A DNA stretch of 64,000 nt from Cucumis sativus. Lineage: Eukaryota > Streptophyta > Magnoliopsida > Cucurbitales > Cucurbitaceae. Position numbers and translations under genes: made by a program. This document shows positions 24,869 to 37,446 of this stretch, in pieces; position 1 is the stretch's first letter; the number at the start of each line of letters is the position of its first letter. The DNA is taken from NCBI RefSeq assembly GCF_000004075.3, contig NC_026659.2, positions 14,278,272 through 14,342,271 of the forward strand, read 5' to 3'. A model generated the notes under the pieces. It saw nothing but the letters and a program-made list of their open reading frames with translations, was not told the origin of the DNA and made no database searches.

Positions 24869-27290
24869 TTGGTCGGGACAAGTTTGAAAGAGGGATATAC
24901 AAAATTAGATTCAAATATTCATTTTTTTTTTATTGGGTATAATACTCAAAAGGATAAATACGTATAAAATGAAAGATAGGTTAAGTTTTTATTTCTCTAG
25001 ATGCGGTGTTTGGCAAAACTTTGTCATTCCAAGTGTATGCGCAAATTAAAAAAGAAGATATTGATGACTTGTCACCTTTATTTGGTGGTTATGCATTGAA
25101 TGAAAAATGTGTTAATGTTGGAGAAAATGATAAGATTGATGAAGATACTTAAACTATTGATTTTAGGTCTTCTCGTTCTCGAACATGACTCACATATCTA
25201 TCTAATTATAAGGTACAATTGAATAATTGTTTGTTTATTTTTTTTTTTTGTTTTTAATGGGTAATATTTGTGAGGACGAACCTCAACCTTATAATAAAGT
25301 TAAAAACGTTCTTAGATAGACAGCAAAAAATATGGACTCTAAATAAGAACCACAAGAGCTTGTTGTGGCTAACGAATGTTGAGTTAGTTACTAGTAAATA
25401 GATTTACAAGTTAAAGAAAAAAGCATGATGGTACTATTGAAATATTTATAATATTTGTCACAGTATCACCTAGACTATGAAGTAATTAATATTCAATCAT
25501 GTTGTTAAAATGGTAACCATTCAAATTGTTATTTCATAAATTCTATATTTTAAAAATGAAAAATTATGACATGTACAGATTGCGTTCAGTCGGATTGAAA
25601 TTTTTTTTATGAAAGAGTCTCGTGGTTCTGTTTCTAATAAGTTTTCAAATACACGATATATGATCTTTTAAGAGTTTTGTGGGTCTAGATCTTCAAATTA
25701 GGTAGGTTTAGGCTTATTTGTTATAAACACAGTTTTTGATGATGAATAATATTTTTACACTGGGTTGATGATATGATGATGATCATGACAAGTGATAACG
25801 AAGTCAAAATTAATAGGGTTCGAGATGCATCGTTTATTTTCTAAAATTTTATTTAATCGATGGGCACCCATGTCATGCAAGATGTTTGTCAAATTTGAGT
25901 AGATGCTTCTCAAACTTTTCTTTTCTTTCCATTTTTGTTTTGTTTTGTTTTTTTTTTTTTGTTTTTAATAAAAAGAATAATTAAATGCAGCTTAAAAAAC
26001 TTGAAAGAGAGTATAATAATATAATAATAATCCCGAATGTAACATATTTATATGTATGATTGAAGGGGAAAATAAATTAATGAAACCTAAGATTTGTCAG
26101 AATACCCTAATCAGCGGAATTTAAAATTCATACGGATCTACAACATTGATTCTCCATTCACCCCCAAATGTTTCTTTCTTTCTTTTTCCATTTCTTACTA
26201 ATTTTTCACTAAGATTTAATTACCATTTAGTTACCATTTGATTCTTTATTTCTAAAATTCAATTAATAAATATTTATTGTTCCTTCCAATTTCCTTTTCT
26301 TTTACCAATATTATCAAAATTTAAGACCAGTTTTAAAAATTTTAAAATAGATTCTTCTAAAACTAGTTATTCTATTAGTTTAGATTTTTTTCCAAGAGGA
26401 TTCAACTGTTTTCCTGGAGGAAAATGGGTATTATTATAAGAATAAAAAGGTTAAATTCTTAGTTTTATATAATCGATATTAAATAAGAATAAAAGCAACA
26501 AGGTAGAAAATAGAGAATAACCAATGTTTCGGCCAAAAATAACATCCTGAACCTATTTTGGGCCTAGAAGAGAGGGTTTAGTTCATGTCAGGGCCCAAAC
26601 TAACGTGTTAGGCCTCTGTCTAATGTCCCACATCTGCTTTAGGGCTGTGAACAACAAAAACAAATTACGAGTTTTATTTGAAAAAAATAGGAAAGATATT
26701 TTTAAATCGTTAAAATAGCAAAACATACAAAATTGAAAAATAAATAAATAAAACCATCTTTCAAATGCCCCTACCCAATCAGAAAAATACAATTGTCCAC
26801 TTAAAACCTAAATACCCTGTAATTAAATAACATATGCTACATACAATTAAAATCTATAAAAAAATAAAAATTAGAAAAATTGCTATATTAATGAGAAGCT
26901 CCACCTTATGCCTACAAAATTTCAATTCTCTACAAATAATCATTTTTTTTTCTTGGACTTCAACCGCTTATTTCCTTCTTTCATTCGTAACCCTGACAAA
27001 GGTTTGAAATCCATTTGAAACCATATTTTCATCTTCTTAAAATATTTCTTCAAAAGCACATCTGGGCATTCTGCGATTGTTCCAAATCTCTTCCTCTTCT
27101 TTGGCTGCTTTACTTTGCACTACTTTTGGAAGAATTTTGCACGTCTTTACTTCATATTCAGGTTATTTCGAACCATCTTCTATTTCTCATAGAAATTTTC
27201 GAACAAACTAGTAGTTTCTTCAGTTTTAATCAGATTCTTTGACGCCATTATAGTCATTTAATTGCTCTCTTGATTCGAAATTCTTGTTTA
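24869..27290. other. Intergenic with a short unknown coding relic
   Basis: Mostly AT-rich. At 25000-25152 on + an open stretch reads DAVFGKTLSFQVYAQIKKED and ends at TAA. The codon use looks protein-like, but I cannot name the family. Nothing else is supported. Confidence 0.3.
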
Positions 27291-27308
27291 TACCTTGTTC
27301 GTTCTAGA

Positions 27309-30300
27309 TGAAGAATGGCAAGCAAAGACCGTAGAAAGCGAAGAATCAAGATCATCAACGAAAGAGACGAGTGAAAAAAGTGAGCAATCCATGAATAATA
27401 AGGAGAGACAAAAAAATACAAACAAAAGGAAGAAGGTAAGCTTATATAAATTAGATAACTGTAACCTCTTAATCTTAATGTATTTTAGCTATACCTGTGA
27501 CAATATTGTAATATAGGTGAAAACTGCAAAGAAGGAAGCAAAAGCAAAAAAAGACAGTTGAAGAGAAGGAAAAGCACCGATGAAGGAAGAAATGGTTGAG
27601 TATGTGTGTGATGTCGTATTGTATTTTATATGAGACAAGTATTTTGAATTTTTTTGTATATAAGGTAGCTGTGATATTTTTTTATGGAACAATACGAAAA
27701 TAGTATAATACAATTACAATGTATTTGTATTACGTTTTATACTGTGATTAATTATTGATTCTTATACATTGAGTTTCGTAATATATATATTTATAATAAA
27801 CATACACTGTATTTATGTTAGTATGTTGAACATTACGAAATCAATTATAGGAATATAGATAATGGTTTACTATAAGTATAGTGTATTTGTAGATTCTGGA
27901 ACATGCTAACTTATAAATTGTGTTTTACTGTGATGTATTTCTTTTTTGTGATTGTCGTTAACCTAAAGATTCCTACTCATCACTACTAGGAGTCGGTGTA
28001 CTTGATGTCCCATGAACGGAGGAACGAACCTTTGAAAGTAATCCTCCAAACAAAAAGCAACATAATAGAGAAGATCAAAGAAAACCTTGGAAAAATATTG
28101 ACAGCTAGATTTTGGGAGGGAGTATTCGACCACTTTATGAAATTTTCCACAACAAACCAGTCACCCCAACTACTGCTGCATCTCATTCAACGTATGTGCA
28201 AGTCCAAATCGACCATCCAATTACATTTTCAGATAGGGGGTAGGGTACTTAAATTTGGGCTGAGAGAATTTGCCTTAACTACAGGCCCAAACTATCATGA
28301 AATATCATATGTTAATAAAAAGGATATAAAGGATAAATGGTGGGGGTGGTTGAACAGAGTTTATTTCAAGACTCTAAAATCAGTAAGAAGGCATTATTTG
28401 AACACTATGTTCAATATAAGCACAACTGGAACAGATGACGATAGGATAAGAATGACCAAATTATACTTTCTAGAGAGTTTCCTACTCCCACGACAAGAAT
28501 CCTTGAGTACAGAGTGGATCACGTTTTGATGGTAGATGATGACGAATTATTTGATAGATTTCATGAATGGAACTGTCACTAGCAAAGGGCAAACAAGGAT
28601 ATCCATGGGAGAGTTCATTTTTCCAATCCTTGTTTGGGGCTTACGAGGTAATCCCAACCTTGAGTATGCCACCAAAATTCTTTGCAACAAGGATATCAAG
28701 TGAAGTCCCCTGAATAATAAATTGGGCACCAGACACACAACCTAAATGGGGGAGCCTACAACATAAAGTCTTTGATTCCCCAACGATATGCAACTATTTT
28801 TACACCAATTTTAATATTTATAAAAGAACTTATAGTTATAACATATTTTTTTCCTTCTTGAAAAAACTTGAACTATCCCCCATGCTCGCTACACTTGACG
28901 AAGTGAGCAGACCATACTTTGCGCCATTCCTTCAAGCAGAAAAAAAACAATTCTCAAAGAGGTAGAATAAAAGTTTACAAAGGGCTAACAAGCTGACCGG
29001 GTAGCTCACGTGTCGCTTAGTAAAGACATGCCCTCTACAAGCCAGCTTGATGGACTAGCCAAGACTATTGAGAAAATTAAACAAAGCTAGGAGATGATGG
29101 AAAAAAGTATGGAGGATATGATTGGATTCTTCAAGTCTGTGGAAGAGAAAATGGACAAAAAGTTTGAAGAACTGCATGACAAAGTAAACAACATTCTTGA
29201 AGACATCAAAAGGAAGCAACCTACTTCTTTAGGTGCCCATGAGACAAACAAATATATGGTAAGCATATGTTTTAAACTAAAATTTACTTTTCTGATTATG
29301 TGTATATGTAATAAACTTTGAAAATACATTGTATTTGTGATTCAGAGAGCAAGGTCTTTTGAGAAGCACATTAATAAGGTAGAGAAGAGCAAAGAAGAAG
29401 ATGAAGTTGCAGACTTGAACATGGAATCGATCAATCAAAAAGGCCTCAGAAAAAAGAATGACCATGAAGACGGTGAAGGAAGGAGAGGCATGGTTGGAAG
29501 TGGAAACCAAGGTTTCGGAGGGCCAGTTGGTGGACAAACGACATTGAAAAGACCAGAAACAATACCTCTCAATAATAGACGAGATGAAGAGCAAACACCG
29601 TATAAGCTAATTTATAAAATAAATTACACTACATCCTGTTAAAACTGTTTAGAACACATATTTGAAACTAAAATGTGTACATAACTGTAATAGGCCATAA
29701 AGGATGCCGATGAAGAAATAAACCATCTGATCAGGTCAATTGATGAGAAGATTATATATGATGAAATAAACAAAAATAAAGAACACAAAATAAAATGGTA
29801 TAGTGAATGACTGATATTTTAAGGATTATGAATAATTATTACATTGTATTTTCGACTCTGACTACATTTGATAGGTTATACTGTCATCAGTGATATGTAT
29901 ATCTTTTTGTTGTGAAACAGGAGTATCTGTTTATTAGCATCACTGACTATATATTCAAATAAACTATATAATTGATATCTATATAATTTGTGGTTGGATC
30001 ACTTAATTGATGTGGTTGATTATGGTGTATGTAGATTGTACTATAAGTGATAATATGATGAAATACACCGTATTTGGAATGAATGGAATATGTATGTGTT
30101 TGAATATGTCTTTGAATACAAGATTTAATATGCGTTTGATGACGGTATGAAAAATCATATATTTTACAAGCTTATTATGTAGATGATACTGGGATCAATT
30201 GTATCTATACAAGCTTATTATGAGAAATGGTATCTGGCTAATAACATCAGTGACTTGTAATCTCTACAAACAATGTATTTAAATCTTATTTCTTTTATGG

Positions 30301-30889
30301 TTTAAGTACTCTATTGATGAGCTAAGTAATGCGCTTATAAAATATTAGTATGCACAGAGTCAATCCTCTTTGAGTTCAACAACAAGCATAATGAAAAAAA
30401 GTTCACCCAAACTTTGGAAGGAAAAAAGAAAGACAACAAATGGCAAAGGTAATAAGATAATATGAACATCGGGTTCACAACTTCGAGCATGGTACATTTA
30501 AACTTTCTTATGCTACCAACTTATAGGTTAAAGGAAAATTTTCAAGTGAAGACAAACTCTCAATTATGTCAAAAATAATCCAACAACAAGGGTTATATTA
30601 AAACACATAAGAATATCTCGTACTACAAGATGCTTAATTATATTGCGTAAGTTATAAATCGTATCTTATTAATGCAGTGCATTTTTTTTAGTTGAACACA
30701 ACCAAAGAAGAGTTGATAAAGATGACAGAGGATAAAGAAAAACAACTGAAGATATCAATTGATAACCAGTATAAAGAGATTAAGCCAACGGCTACCAGAA
30801 TAAGGATAGATGCAGCAAGAGAGAAAATATGCACATATATCATCAAACAACGAGAAGGAGAATGCATATCCAGACATGCTATAATTTGA
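27309..30889 (+). pseudogene. Second DUF1985 (Ulp1-MULE-type) gene relic, lacks the protease core
   Basis: A lysine-rich first part (27309-27560) leads to a DUF1985 segment at 27996-28529, with RFWEGVFDHFMKF, GGRVLKFGLREFALTTGP and IRMTKLYFLESFLL. After 28510 the family pattern continues only by changing frame (VDHVLMVDDDELFDRFHEW, then SLFGAYEVIPTLSMPPKFF near 28625-28700) and meets stops, so frameshifts are present. A coiled-coil piece follows at 29094-29262 (SMEDMIGFFKSVEEKMDKKF), then charged exons to 29642 and a last piece at 30692-30889. No His/Asp/Cys Ulp1 core was found. It belongs to the same gene type as the one at 2.5-5.7 kb but is a different, more decayed copy. Confidence 0.6.
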
Positions 30890-30924
30890 TTTTCATATGA
30901 AAGCTTGATAATTCATCATTAAAC

Positions 30925-31334
30925 TTTTATGTTATGGGTTCTTCAATTTATGAAATGATATTTTGTTTTGTTGATTTATTTATATTGAAACAATATATTC
31001 GTTTATTTAATCAAAATCTATTATTATTTTTAGATACATGGATTCTAAGTACATTGTATTTGTTATTCAAATCATTAAAATGTAAATAAAATATATGGAT
31101 GTACTTCAAATGCTTAAATTTGAAATGCATTTTATGTTATGGGCTCTTCAATTTTTGAAATGATATTTTGTTTTGTTGGTTTATTTACAATGGAACAATA
31201 TATTCGTTTATTTAATCAAAATCTATTATTATTTTTATATACATGGATTCTAAGTACGTTGTATTTGTTATTCAAATCATTAAAATGTAAATAAAAAATA
31301 TGGATGTACTTCAAATGCTTAAATTTGAAATGCA
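30925..31334. repeat. 205-bp tandem duplication (two copies)
   Basis: The unit starting TTTTATGTTATGGG is at 30925-31129 and again at 31130-31334, head to tail. About ten base differences give roughly 95 percent identity. A short further remnant (TTTGAAATGCATG) follows at 31340. Confidence 0.95.
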
Positions 31335-31349
31335 TGTAAGCATTTGAAA

Positions 31350-32710
31350 TGCATGTACAGAGTTATAACATGATTGCTCAAAATACTCTATATGTTTGAT
31401 TTACACAGTAAAAGAAGATAATGTCATGACTTCCATATTATGACAACCTCAATATATCTGGTTTGAGAGTTACAATACTTAACTTTAAAATAGACAACAT
31501 ACACTATAATATACTTTCAAATTGAACATGTTCAGGTAACCATAAAATATAACAAATACTTTGTATGTTAATAAAAAATGTTAATAAATTTTATAACAAA
31601 TACTTTCAAATTGAACATGCTTAATCTTAATCCTGAGTGTAGTATGAACTTCTGCTTGCGAGAGATTGTCTTTTGATTTGTACGGGTGAGAGTGGCCAGA
31701 TTGTCAACTCAATAAGTTTATCATTTTGGGGACAAGACCGAGTGGGGAGCTAAAAACATAATTACACAAGATGAAATTCACTACTTCTCTACTTTAGGAT
31801 AATTAAATGAGTGTTCTCTTAAATGATGTGTCCAAGTCTTGAACAAATGACCCTACCATCTTTATGACACGAGAGAGTTACTGTTTATTGGTAGGACCAT
31901 AAAAAAGTTATTCATTGGAGGAGCACTGGTATTTAAGGATTACAGGTAACCTAGAGGTAAAATCGTAAATTGACCCAGCTGGTGTTACTAACACTCGTGA
32001 AGGACTAACTTCATGTGATGTAATCCACTCCATTTCAGTGTTGGAATTGAAAGGTGGGAAACATTTTGAACCTTATTTAGCAAGGTTTTGCTGTTCTATA
32101 TGGGTTTCTTTGGTGGTGTTGCTCCACGTCACTTTTGAGGTCAATTTTGATGCTATAATTTGTGTCATCATTACTAATGGTTTCGAGACAGTTTGTTGAC
32201 AAAGGACAACTTGGGTAAACCATTTAGGAACTCTTTTAAGAATGAATTTACAACTTTGATTAAGGGGTCTGAAGGTTGAAATTTGTTTTGGGTCCATATT
32301 TTGGAATTTCAAAAGGGTTCGGTATGCCAAAGGAAAGGATATCTGGATATAAATTGAGTTTCAACCTCCTAGAATGCCTTTGAGACAGGCAAAATGTAAT
32401 TAAACTTTTATGCAACGCTAAGAAACTTCATGTGATGGTATGTCTGGTTTACGACTGAGAATTTATAAGAACGTGCTATAAAGTTATAAGTTACTGTGAT
32501 ACGATTATATAATGTGAGACCCCTTATTGCACGTTGCATATAAGTTAGTGGCAACTACCCTCTCCTACATATGGCTATGTACACACTAGATTTGTGTACT
32601 TTCAGGTCAACTAGATTTGTATGCCTAATGGCCAACTAGTTTTGGTTTAAAATTTGCATGCATAGCAGTAATGACCCTAGTTAGGGACCTAAAAAGATCG
32701 GGTTGTTACA
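31350..32710 (-). mobile_element. Possible Ty3/gypsy LTR remnant, minus orientation
   Basis: The minus strand at 32710 begins TGTAACAACCCGATC, a start common to plant Ty3/gypsy LTRs. TGAAA follows it on + at 32711-32715 and also precedes a TG at about 31346-31350, which would give a TSD for a 1.36-kb LTR. The left end lies in a repeat of TGAAATGCATG, so the boundary is doubtful. Confidence 0.3.
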
Positions 32711-33940
32711 TGAAAGATCTTCAGTTCATAATTGTATTGATATCTCTAACTTGCAAAGAAGGTGATATTAAACTAGGTGTGTAATTTAATGTTATGATGG
32801 CTCCTTCGAATTTTGTAGTTTGTCTTTCTTTTTTTCTATCTACACTTGATTATATCTTCTAGTGGGCTCATTGTTGAAGAGTAGACAATATGCTTAAAAT
32901 GATATTTTGCTTTGGAAATATTATGGAAAGTGTACCCTTAGTTCTCCCTTCTCTTGAAAGATACTGCCAAGTTGCATCAACGTGGTTTAGATAAACCCAC
33001 AGAATCATCACTTGGATTTAGCAGCTTCATCATTTCCCTCTATGGTTGCGATTAAAGTTGAAGAAAGGGAGATGCATCGTGCTTGCAAAACTTATGGAGA
33101 AAAGGTCATCCAAAAGTAATTTTTTTAACTGATGAAATGATCGTGATGATGAACTATCCTGTTACAGTTGAACACTATTGTTTTTGGTTTTACACAAGTA
33201 TTATGGTTTTGATGGTAATTGAAGAGAGTTTCTCGATATTGACATAAATTAAACTTTCAACAGTTTATCTTTTTGTAATTTTTGCTTTCCCCCGGAAACC
33301 TGTTACTTTTCCTATGTTATTCTGTGGACGATCATCCCTTTTTTAGTTCCACCTACGTTCACTTGCATTTATTTACCTTCACTGTTTGAACCATCCCACA
33401 TCCCACATCATGATATATAAATTAAAGAAGAATTTTAAATAATGAAACAATATTTACACTAAACAATTAACATCTTTAATTTGAACATGAATTTTAATTA
33501 ATTAGTTTTGATGCCAATTGAGTGTAATGAGAATGATTAAAATCCACCGTTTAAGAGGTTGTTAGATAAATATCTTGATGTGTCATCTTTGCGTTTGGTG
33601 CAAATATAATAACTATATATCTATTTGCGTTCAATTGCTCATATTATATTAGCTTAACCTAAAGTTGATGGCTTACAACATGAAGCCAAATGTGACAAAT
33701 GAAAACTAGAATCCTAAGTGATCGGGGGAAAAGATCATAGTTTTGTTAATTGCGTATAATTAATGGTTTTAATTCGGCAAAAGGTTATTTAAGGATAAGG
33801 TCAACTAGAATTCTACAATTTCAGAGGATGCAACTCATATCGAAAAACTTTTGTTAGTCGTTTTTCTACGTTTAGAATTGATCGACAAGCTTGAACACAA
33901 ATATAGATAGGAAAAAACTCTCACCTTATCACTATGTATT
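32711..33940. other. Intergenic, no gene seen
   Basis: AT-rich sequence with no supported coding or RNA feature up to the promoter-like TATA before the beta-galactosidase pseudogene. Confidence 0.5.
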
Positions 33941-33950
33941 CTATATAAAT
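33941..33950 (+). promoter_or_regulatory. TATA box before the beta-galactosidase pseudogene
   Basis: CTATATAAAT lies 65 bp before the ATG at 34006, a normal plant TATA-to-start distance. Together with the intact signal peptide it suggests the copy could still be transcribed. Confidence 0.4.
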
Positions 33951-34005
33951 AAACACATGGATTCATGAAACAAATAAATCAAAGCCATAAGTTGTGGGAT
34001 CAAAG

Positions 34006-34606
34006 ATGTTTAAGCTTCAATGGCTTGTTGCAACTCTAGCTTGCTTGGCTTTTTGCCTAGGAGATAATGTTTCATATGATTCAAATGCGATAATTATCAA
34101 CGGAGAACGATGTATTATCTCTCAGGCTCAATCCATTATCCACGCAGCACTGAAGCAATGTGGCCTGATCTTATTCAAAAAGCTAAAGACGGCGGACTTG
34201 ATGCAATTGAGACATACATTTTTTGGGATCGTCACGAGCCACAACGACGAAAATATGATTTCTCTGGACGTTTATATTTCATTAAATTCTTCCAGCTTAT
34301 CCAAGACGCTGGACTTTATGTTGTCATGAGGATTGGTCCTTACGTGTGTGCCGAGTGGAACTACGGAGGCTTTCCAGTGTGGTTGCACAATATGCCAAGA
34401 ATCCAACTACGAACTAACAATCAAGTCTACAAGAATGAAATGCAAACCTTCACGACAAAGATAGTGAATATGTGCAAACAAGCCAATCTCTTTGCTTCCC
34501 AAGGAGGGCCAATAATATTAGCTCAAATCGAGAATGAGTATGGAAATGTGATGACACCAGCTTATGGAGATGCAGGAAAAGCATACTCATCAAGTGGGGT
34601 GTTGTA
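34006..34606 (+). pseudogene. Beta-galactosidase (GH35) N-terminal pseudogene, intronless and frameshifted
   Basis: The ATG at 34006 opens a signal peptide (MFKLQWLVATLACLAFCLG) and the family start [16 protein letters not shown] one-base loss near 34120 shifts the frame, after which [56 protein letters not shown] and [14 protein letters not shown] follow without break. The Glu of ENEYG is the acid/base residue of GH35. Plant BGAL genes normally have several introns across this span; here there are none, so a retrocopy is likely. Homology stops after DAGKAY at about 34586, roughly a quarter of a full-length enzyme, and a stop follows at 34604-34606. Full enzymes trim galactose from cell-wall glycans in the apoplast. 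Confidence 0.88.
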
Positions 34607-34695
34607 ATCGTAAGATGTAGTGATGAATGGACCTTCCAATGTTCTTCCAAAGTTGGTGCCATAAGCTGGTGTCATCACATTTCCATACTCATTCT
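34531..34695. repeat. 37-bp perfect inverted repeat within the beta-galactosidase pseudogene
   Basis: The arm 34531-34567 (encoding the [12 protein letters not shown] region) is exactly reverse-complemented at 34659-34695. The 91-nt loop between them holds the rest of the forward copy and an inverted piece of a later exon. Confidence 0.95.
34581..34695 (-). pseudogene. Inverted, internally deleted beta-galactosidase fragment
   Basis: On the minus strand this reads [12 protein letters not shown], then jumps directly to [20 protein letters not shown] and PLDEYA. In GH35 enzymes those blocks are about a hundred residues apart, so the segment has an internal deletion with the junction at YG/TN. 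It meets the forward copy head-on at a short shared CATAC (34582-34586). The pattern fits template switching or snap-back synthesis rather than normal splicing. Confidence 0.85.
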
Positions 34696-35055
34696 GGACG
34701 GCGGCAGATCTGGACGACTGCCGCAAGGTGACGCGTACGGCTGCTTCGCGAACTGGCCGACGGTTGCAGCGACGTTCGGCTGGGTTTGGACGGAACGGAG
34801 AGGAGAAGAGAAGATGGAGACGGCCGGCGGCGGTTGCTGCGCGAACGGAGAGAAGGGGAAGGAAACGGTGGGGGTTGCGGCGCACGGGAGGAGAAGAGAA
34901 GAGAAAAAAAGAAAAAAAGAAAAAAGAAAAAAAAGATATATATATAATAAAGAAATTTTCTTTTTCTTTTCTTTTTATTTAAATTAATATAAAAAAAAAT
35001 ATATATAAAATATATAAAAATTAAAAAATATATATTTTTACCTCTGGGGCTTTAC
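34696..35055. other. GC-rich island then AT-rich tail, probable LTR-type DNA
   Basis: 34696-34890 is strikingly GC-rich (GGCGGCAG, GACGGCCGGCGGCGG) amid AT-rich flanks and ends in A/G runs and ATATAT repeats. At 35055 the minus strand starts TGTAAAGCCCCAGAGG, like an LTR start. No second LTR or target duplication was found. Open frames here have compositional, not protein-like, sequence. Confidence 0.35.
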
Positions 35056-36387
35056 AACCTCAATCATGCCGTTAATAGAAACATCATAAAAATCATACAA
35101 AAACATTAAAACATGTCTGCTATCTTTATCTTTCATAAAGCTCAAGTTTACTTAGATTGTTCGTGAAAAGTTGTAGTTCTTAAAACAAAACTTGGTAACT
35201 CATGCTTTATTTGAAACACAATGGTTCAAATACTTTCCAGATCTTCGTTAATCACGTGCTAGCATAAATCTTCATTAAGAAATCTAGTCTCGAAACTCAG
35301 AGTTGAAAATAATATGGAATTCAAATGATTTTCAAAGCTTGCAAATAAACGTGTAGATCAGTCAATCATACTTAATAATTAGGAGAAAATAAAAAATATA
35401 TATATTTTGAAAACTGGTTTTTGTCACTCACAGTCTAAAACTAGTTTTCCGATGTGTAAATCCGACCTATTTCCTCTTGGCCTGTCAAACAACCAGAACC
35501 GAGTATTAAAAACCTAAATATTATGATCTTCAAATATTATGCTTGACGTAGCTCACTAAGGATATTGCTAAAGAAGTCTATCCTTAAAAAAAATAATCCA
35601 TACTCTACACATTTCTCATAATTTTCCAGATTTGCAGCACACAATTCAAATGTTCATAACTCTTCCACTACTTAACCAAAATTAGATTTCTTTACGTCCA
35701 AATCTTCATTTTGAGGTTCTCTAAAACTTATCCCTTCAATTTAACTTATTTTTAGTCGTTTTTGGTTCATGGTTTCTTTAGAAAAGTTGTAGTAAATTGA
35801 ACAATATTTCCAACCATACCAAATAGAGATCCTAACTCCATCGGTACACACTGAAATACCAAATAAACCAGAGACTTCCTGATTTCGCGTGAAAAACACC
35901 TATCCTGTTTTCTTTGTCAAAATTCACCCAATGAACATCAAAATTTGCCCAAGCTTTCTTCATAAAGTTTATTTGAAAATGAATTAGATTTCAGTAAATT
36001 TAAACCTCACCTCTTAATTCTGTTTGTGTAGCTCGAATTCAATAAAAAACCAGAGATGTGCTTAGTAAACTATAGAGAAATTGATCTTGCAAACTCCTTT
36101 GTGTTCTTCAACCAACACGTTTTGAGTTTCTTCTTCCTCTCACAGCCTTCTTCCCTTGGAAGTTTCTCTCAAATTTGGTGCAAAATGATGAAGAAAATGG
36201 AGAAGAAAGGAATTGAAATAACATGGGGTGGATGGGTTTATGACATTAGAAAGTTGCATTCACATTAGAAAGTGTTATAACATTATAAAGTTGCATTCAC
36301 ATTAGAAAGTTGCACCGAACGCAATTCTTCCTTCCTTCTTTCTTTTCTTTTCTTTTGTCTTTACTTTACTTAATGAAAACCAATAAA
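35056..36387. other. Repeat-like intergenic DNA, no gene
   Basis: No coding pattern. Short direct repeats of CACATTAGAAAGTTG-type sequence occur at 36245-36315 (about three imperfect copies). Confidence 0.4.
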
Positions 36388-36535
36388 TATATTATTATTG
36401 TTATTATTGTTATTTTTATTGTTATTCTTGTTTTTATTATTGTGGTTATTGTTATTATTATTGTTATTATTATTGTTATTGTGGTTGTTATTGTTGTTGT
36501 TACGGTTGTTGTTATTATTATTATTATTATTTATA
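36388..36535. repeat. Imperfect trinucleotide microsatellite (ATT/GTT)
   Basis: Nearly every triplet is ATT or GTT over about 148 bp, with occasional changes (CTT, GGT). Open frames through it give only Ile/Val or Leu runs and are artefacts. Confidence 0.95.
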
Positions 36536-36841
36536 TATAATTTCTATTTTTCTTTTATTCCTCTTACATATATTAAATAAAATAAAATTGACAAAGAAAA
36601 TATCATGTTTACACAAGAGACCTAACCTTCCAAACAGACCCAAAAAATAACACATCCTAAAGATAGCTATAAAACTCCACAACTCGGGGACAAGCACAAA
36701 ACAAAACAACTCGTGGACAGAATAAAAATTAAAAGTCTAGAAAACAATAAGAGAAGAAAAATAAGCTAAACCAAAGAAAATAACAAAGACAAATAAAACC
36801 TCATAGCCTGGGGACAAGCAAAAAATAAAAGTACACTAAAT

Positions 36842-37027
36842 AAAATCATGAACATCTTCCGACCAAGAAGCAGTACAAGCCCTAATGCACAACCGAATGA
36901 GCTGGAAAATAATCATAGCCTCATGAACCTGACCTCCATGAAGACGATGATTCTGCTCTGGCCAAATAAAGTAAACCGTAGCACACCAGAGAATACGCCA
37001 CAACTTTTTCCTCACCCCCTTCCCTAT
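36842..37027 (-). pseudogene. LINE (non-LTR retrotransposon) ORF2 C-terminal relic
   Basis: The minus strand reads WRILWCATVYFIWPEQNHRL and then AMIIFQLIRLCIRACTASWS. The YFIW-x-E-x-N-x-R pattern after the reverse transcriptase and zinc-binding region is typical of plant LINE ORF2 ends. Only this tail is recognisable. DNA further down to about 36590 may be its 3' UTR. Confidence 0.55.
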
Positions 37028-37446
37028 GTCCTGATGGCAAATCTAAGATAACTCAACCCCCAATACTAAAGGGTAGAGAAGTTACAGAAATTTTGTTATT
37101 CAAAATGATCCAAAATACTTATTCTAAAAAAAGTAAATGCTTAGAAACAGCCTAAAAAATAAAATCTTCAAATTGGAATACTAAAACGATCACATAAAAT
37201 AAAAAAAAATATATGAGTCTATAGTATCAAATGTATCATTATAACCACAAAAATTTCTCATCCAAGCATTCAGAGTACTTCCAGACAAAAATTAAACACT
37301 AAAACAAACTACATTTGGAAGATATAGCGTATGATAACTCAAAAACAAAAAATGAAATTTCTCAATAACGTAAGAAGAGAGTAATCTAGAAAAACCCACT
37401 ACTTGAACGAGCTATGAAAAACCACATGTTCTTCGAACCTTTCCAA

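Noticed and set aside
26625..26637. TGTCCCACATCTG, like the upstream element of plant snRNA genes
   Set aside because: No TATA at the required spacing and no snRNA-like sequence after it.
33391..33425. TCCCACATC words followed by ATATATAAAT
   Set aside because: Spacing between the upstream element and TATA is too short for an snRNA promoter, and no snRNA follows.
34728..34982. Arg-rich open frame on +
   Set aside because: Pure GC-rich and purine-rich composition, no domain; shadow of the GC island.
36310..36580. Open frames giving Ile/Val or Leu runs
   Set aside because: They read through the ATT/GTT microsatellite; the protein is an artefact of the repeat.
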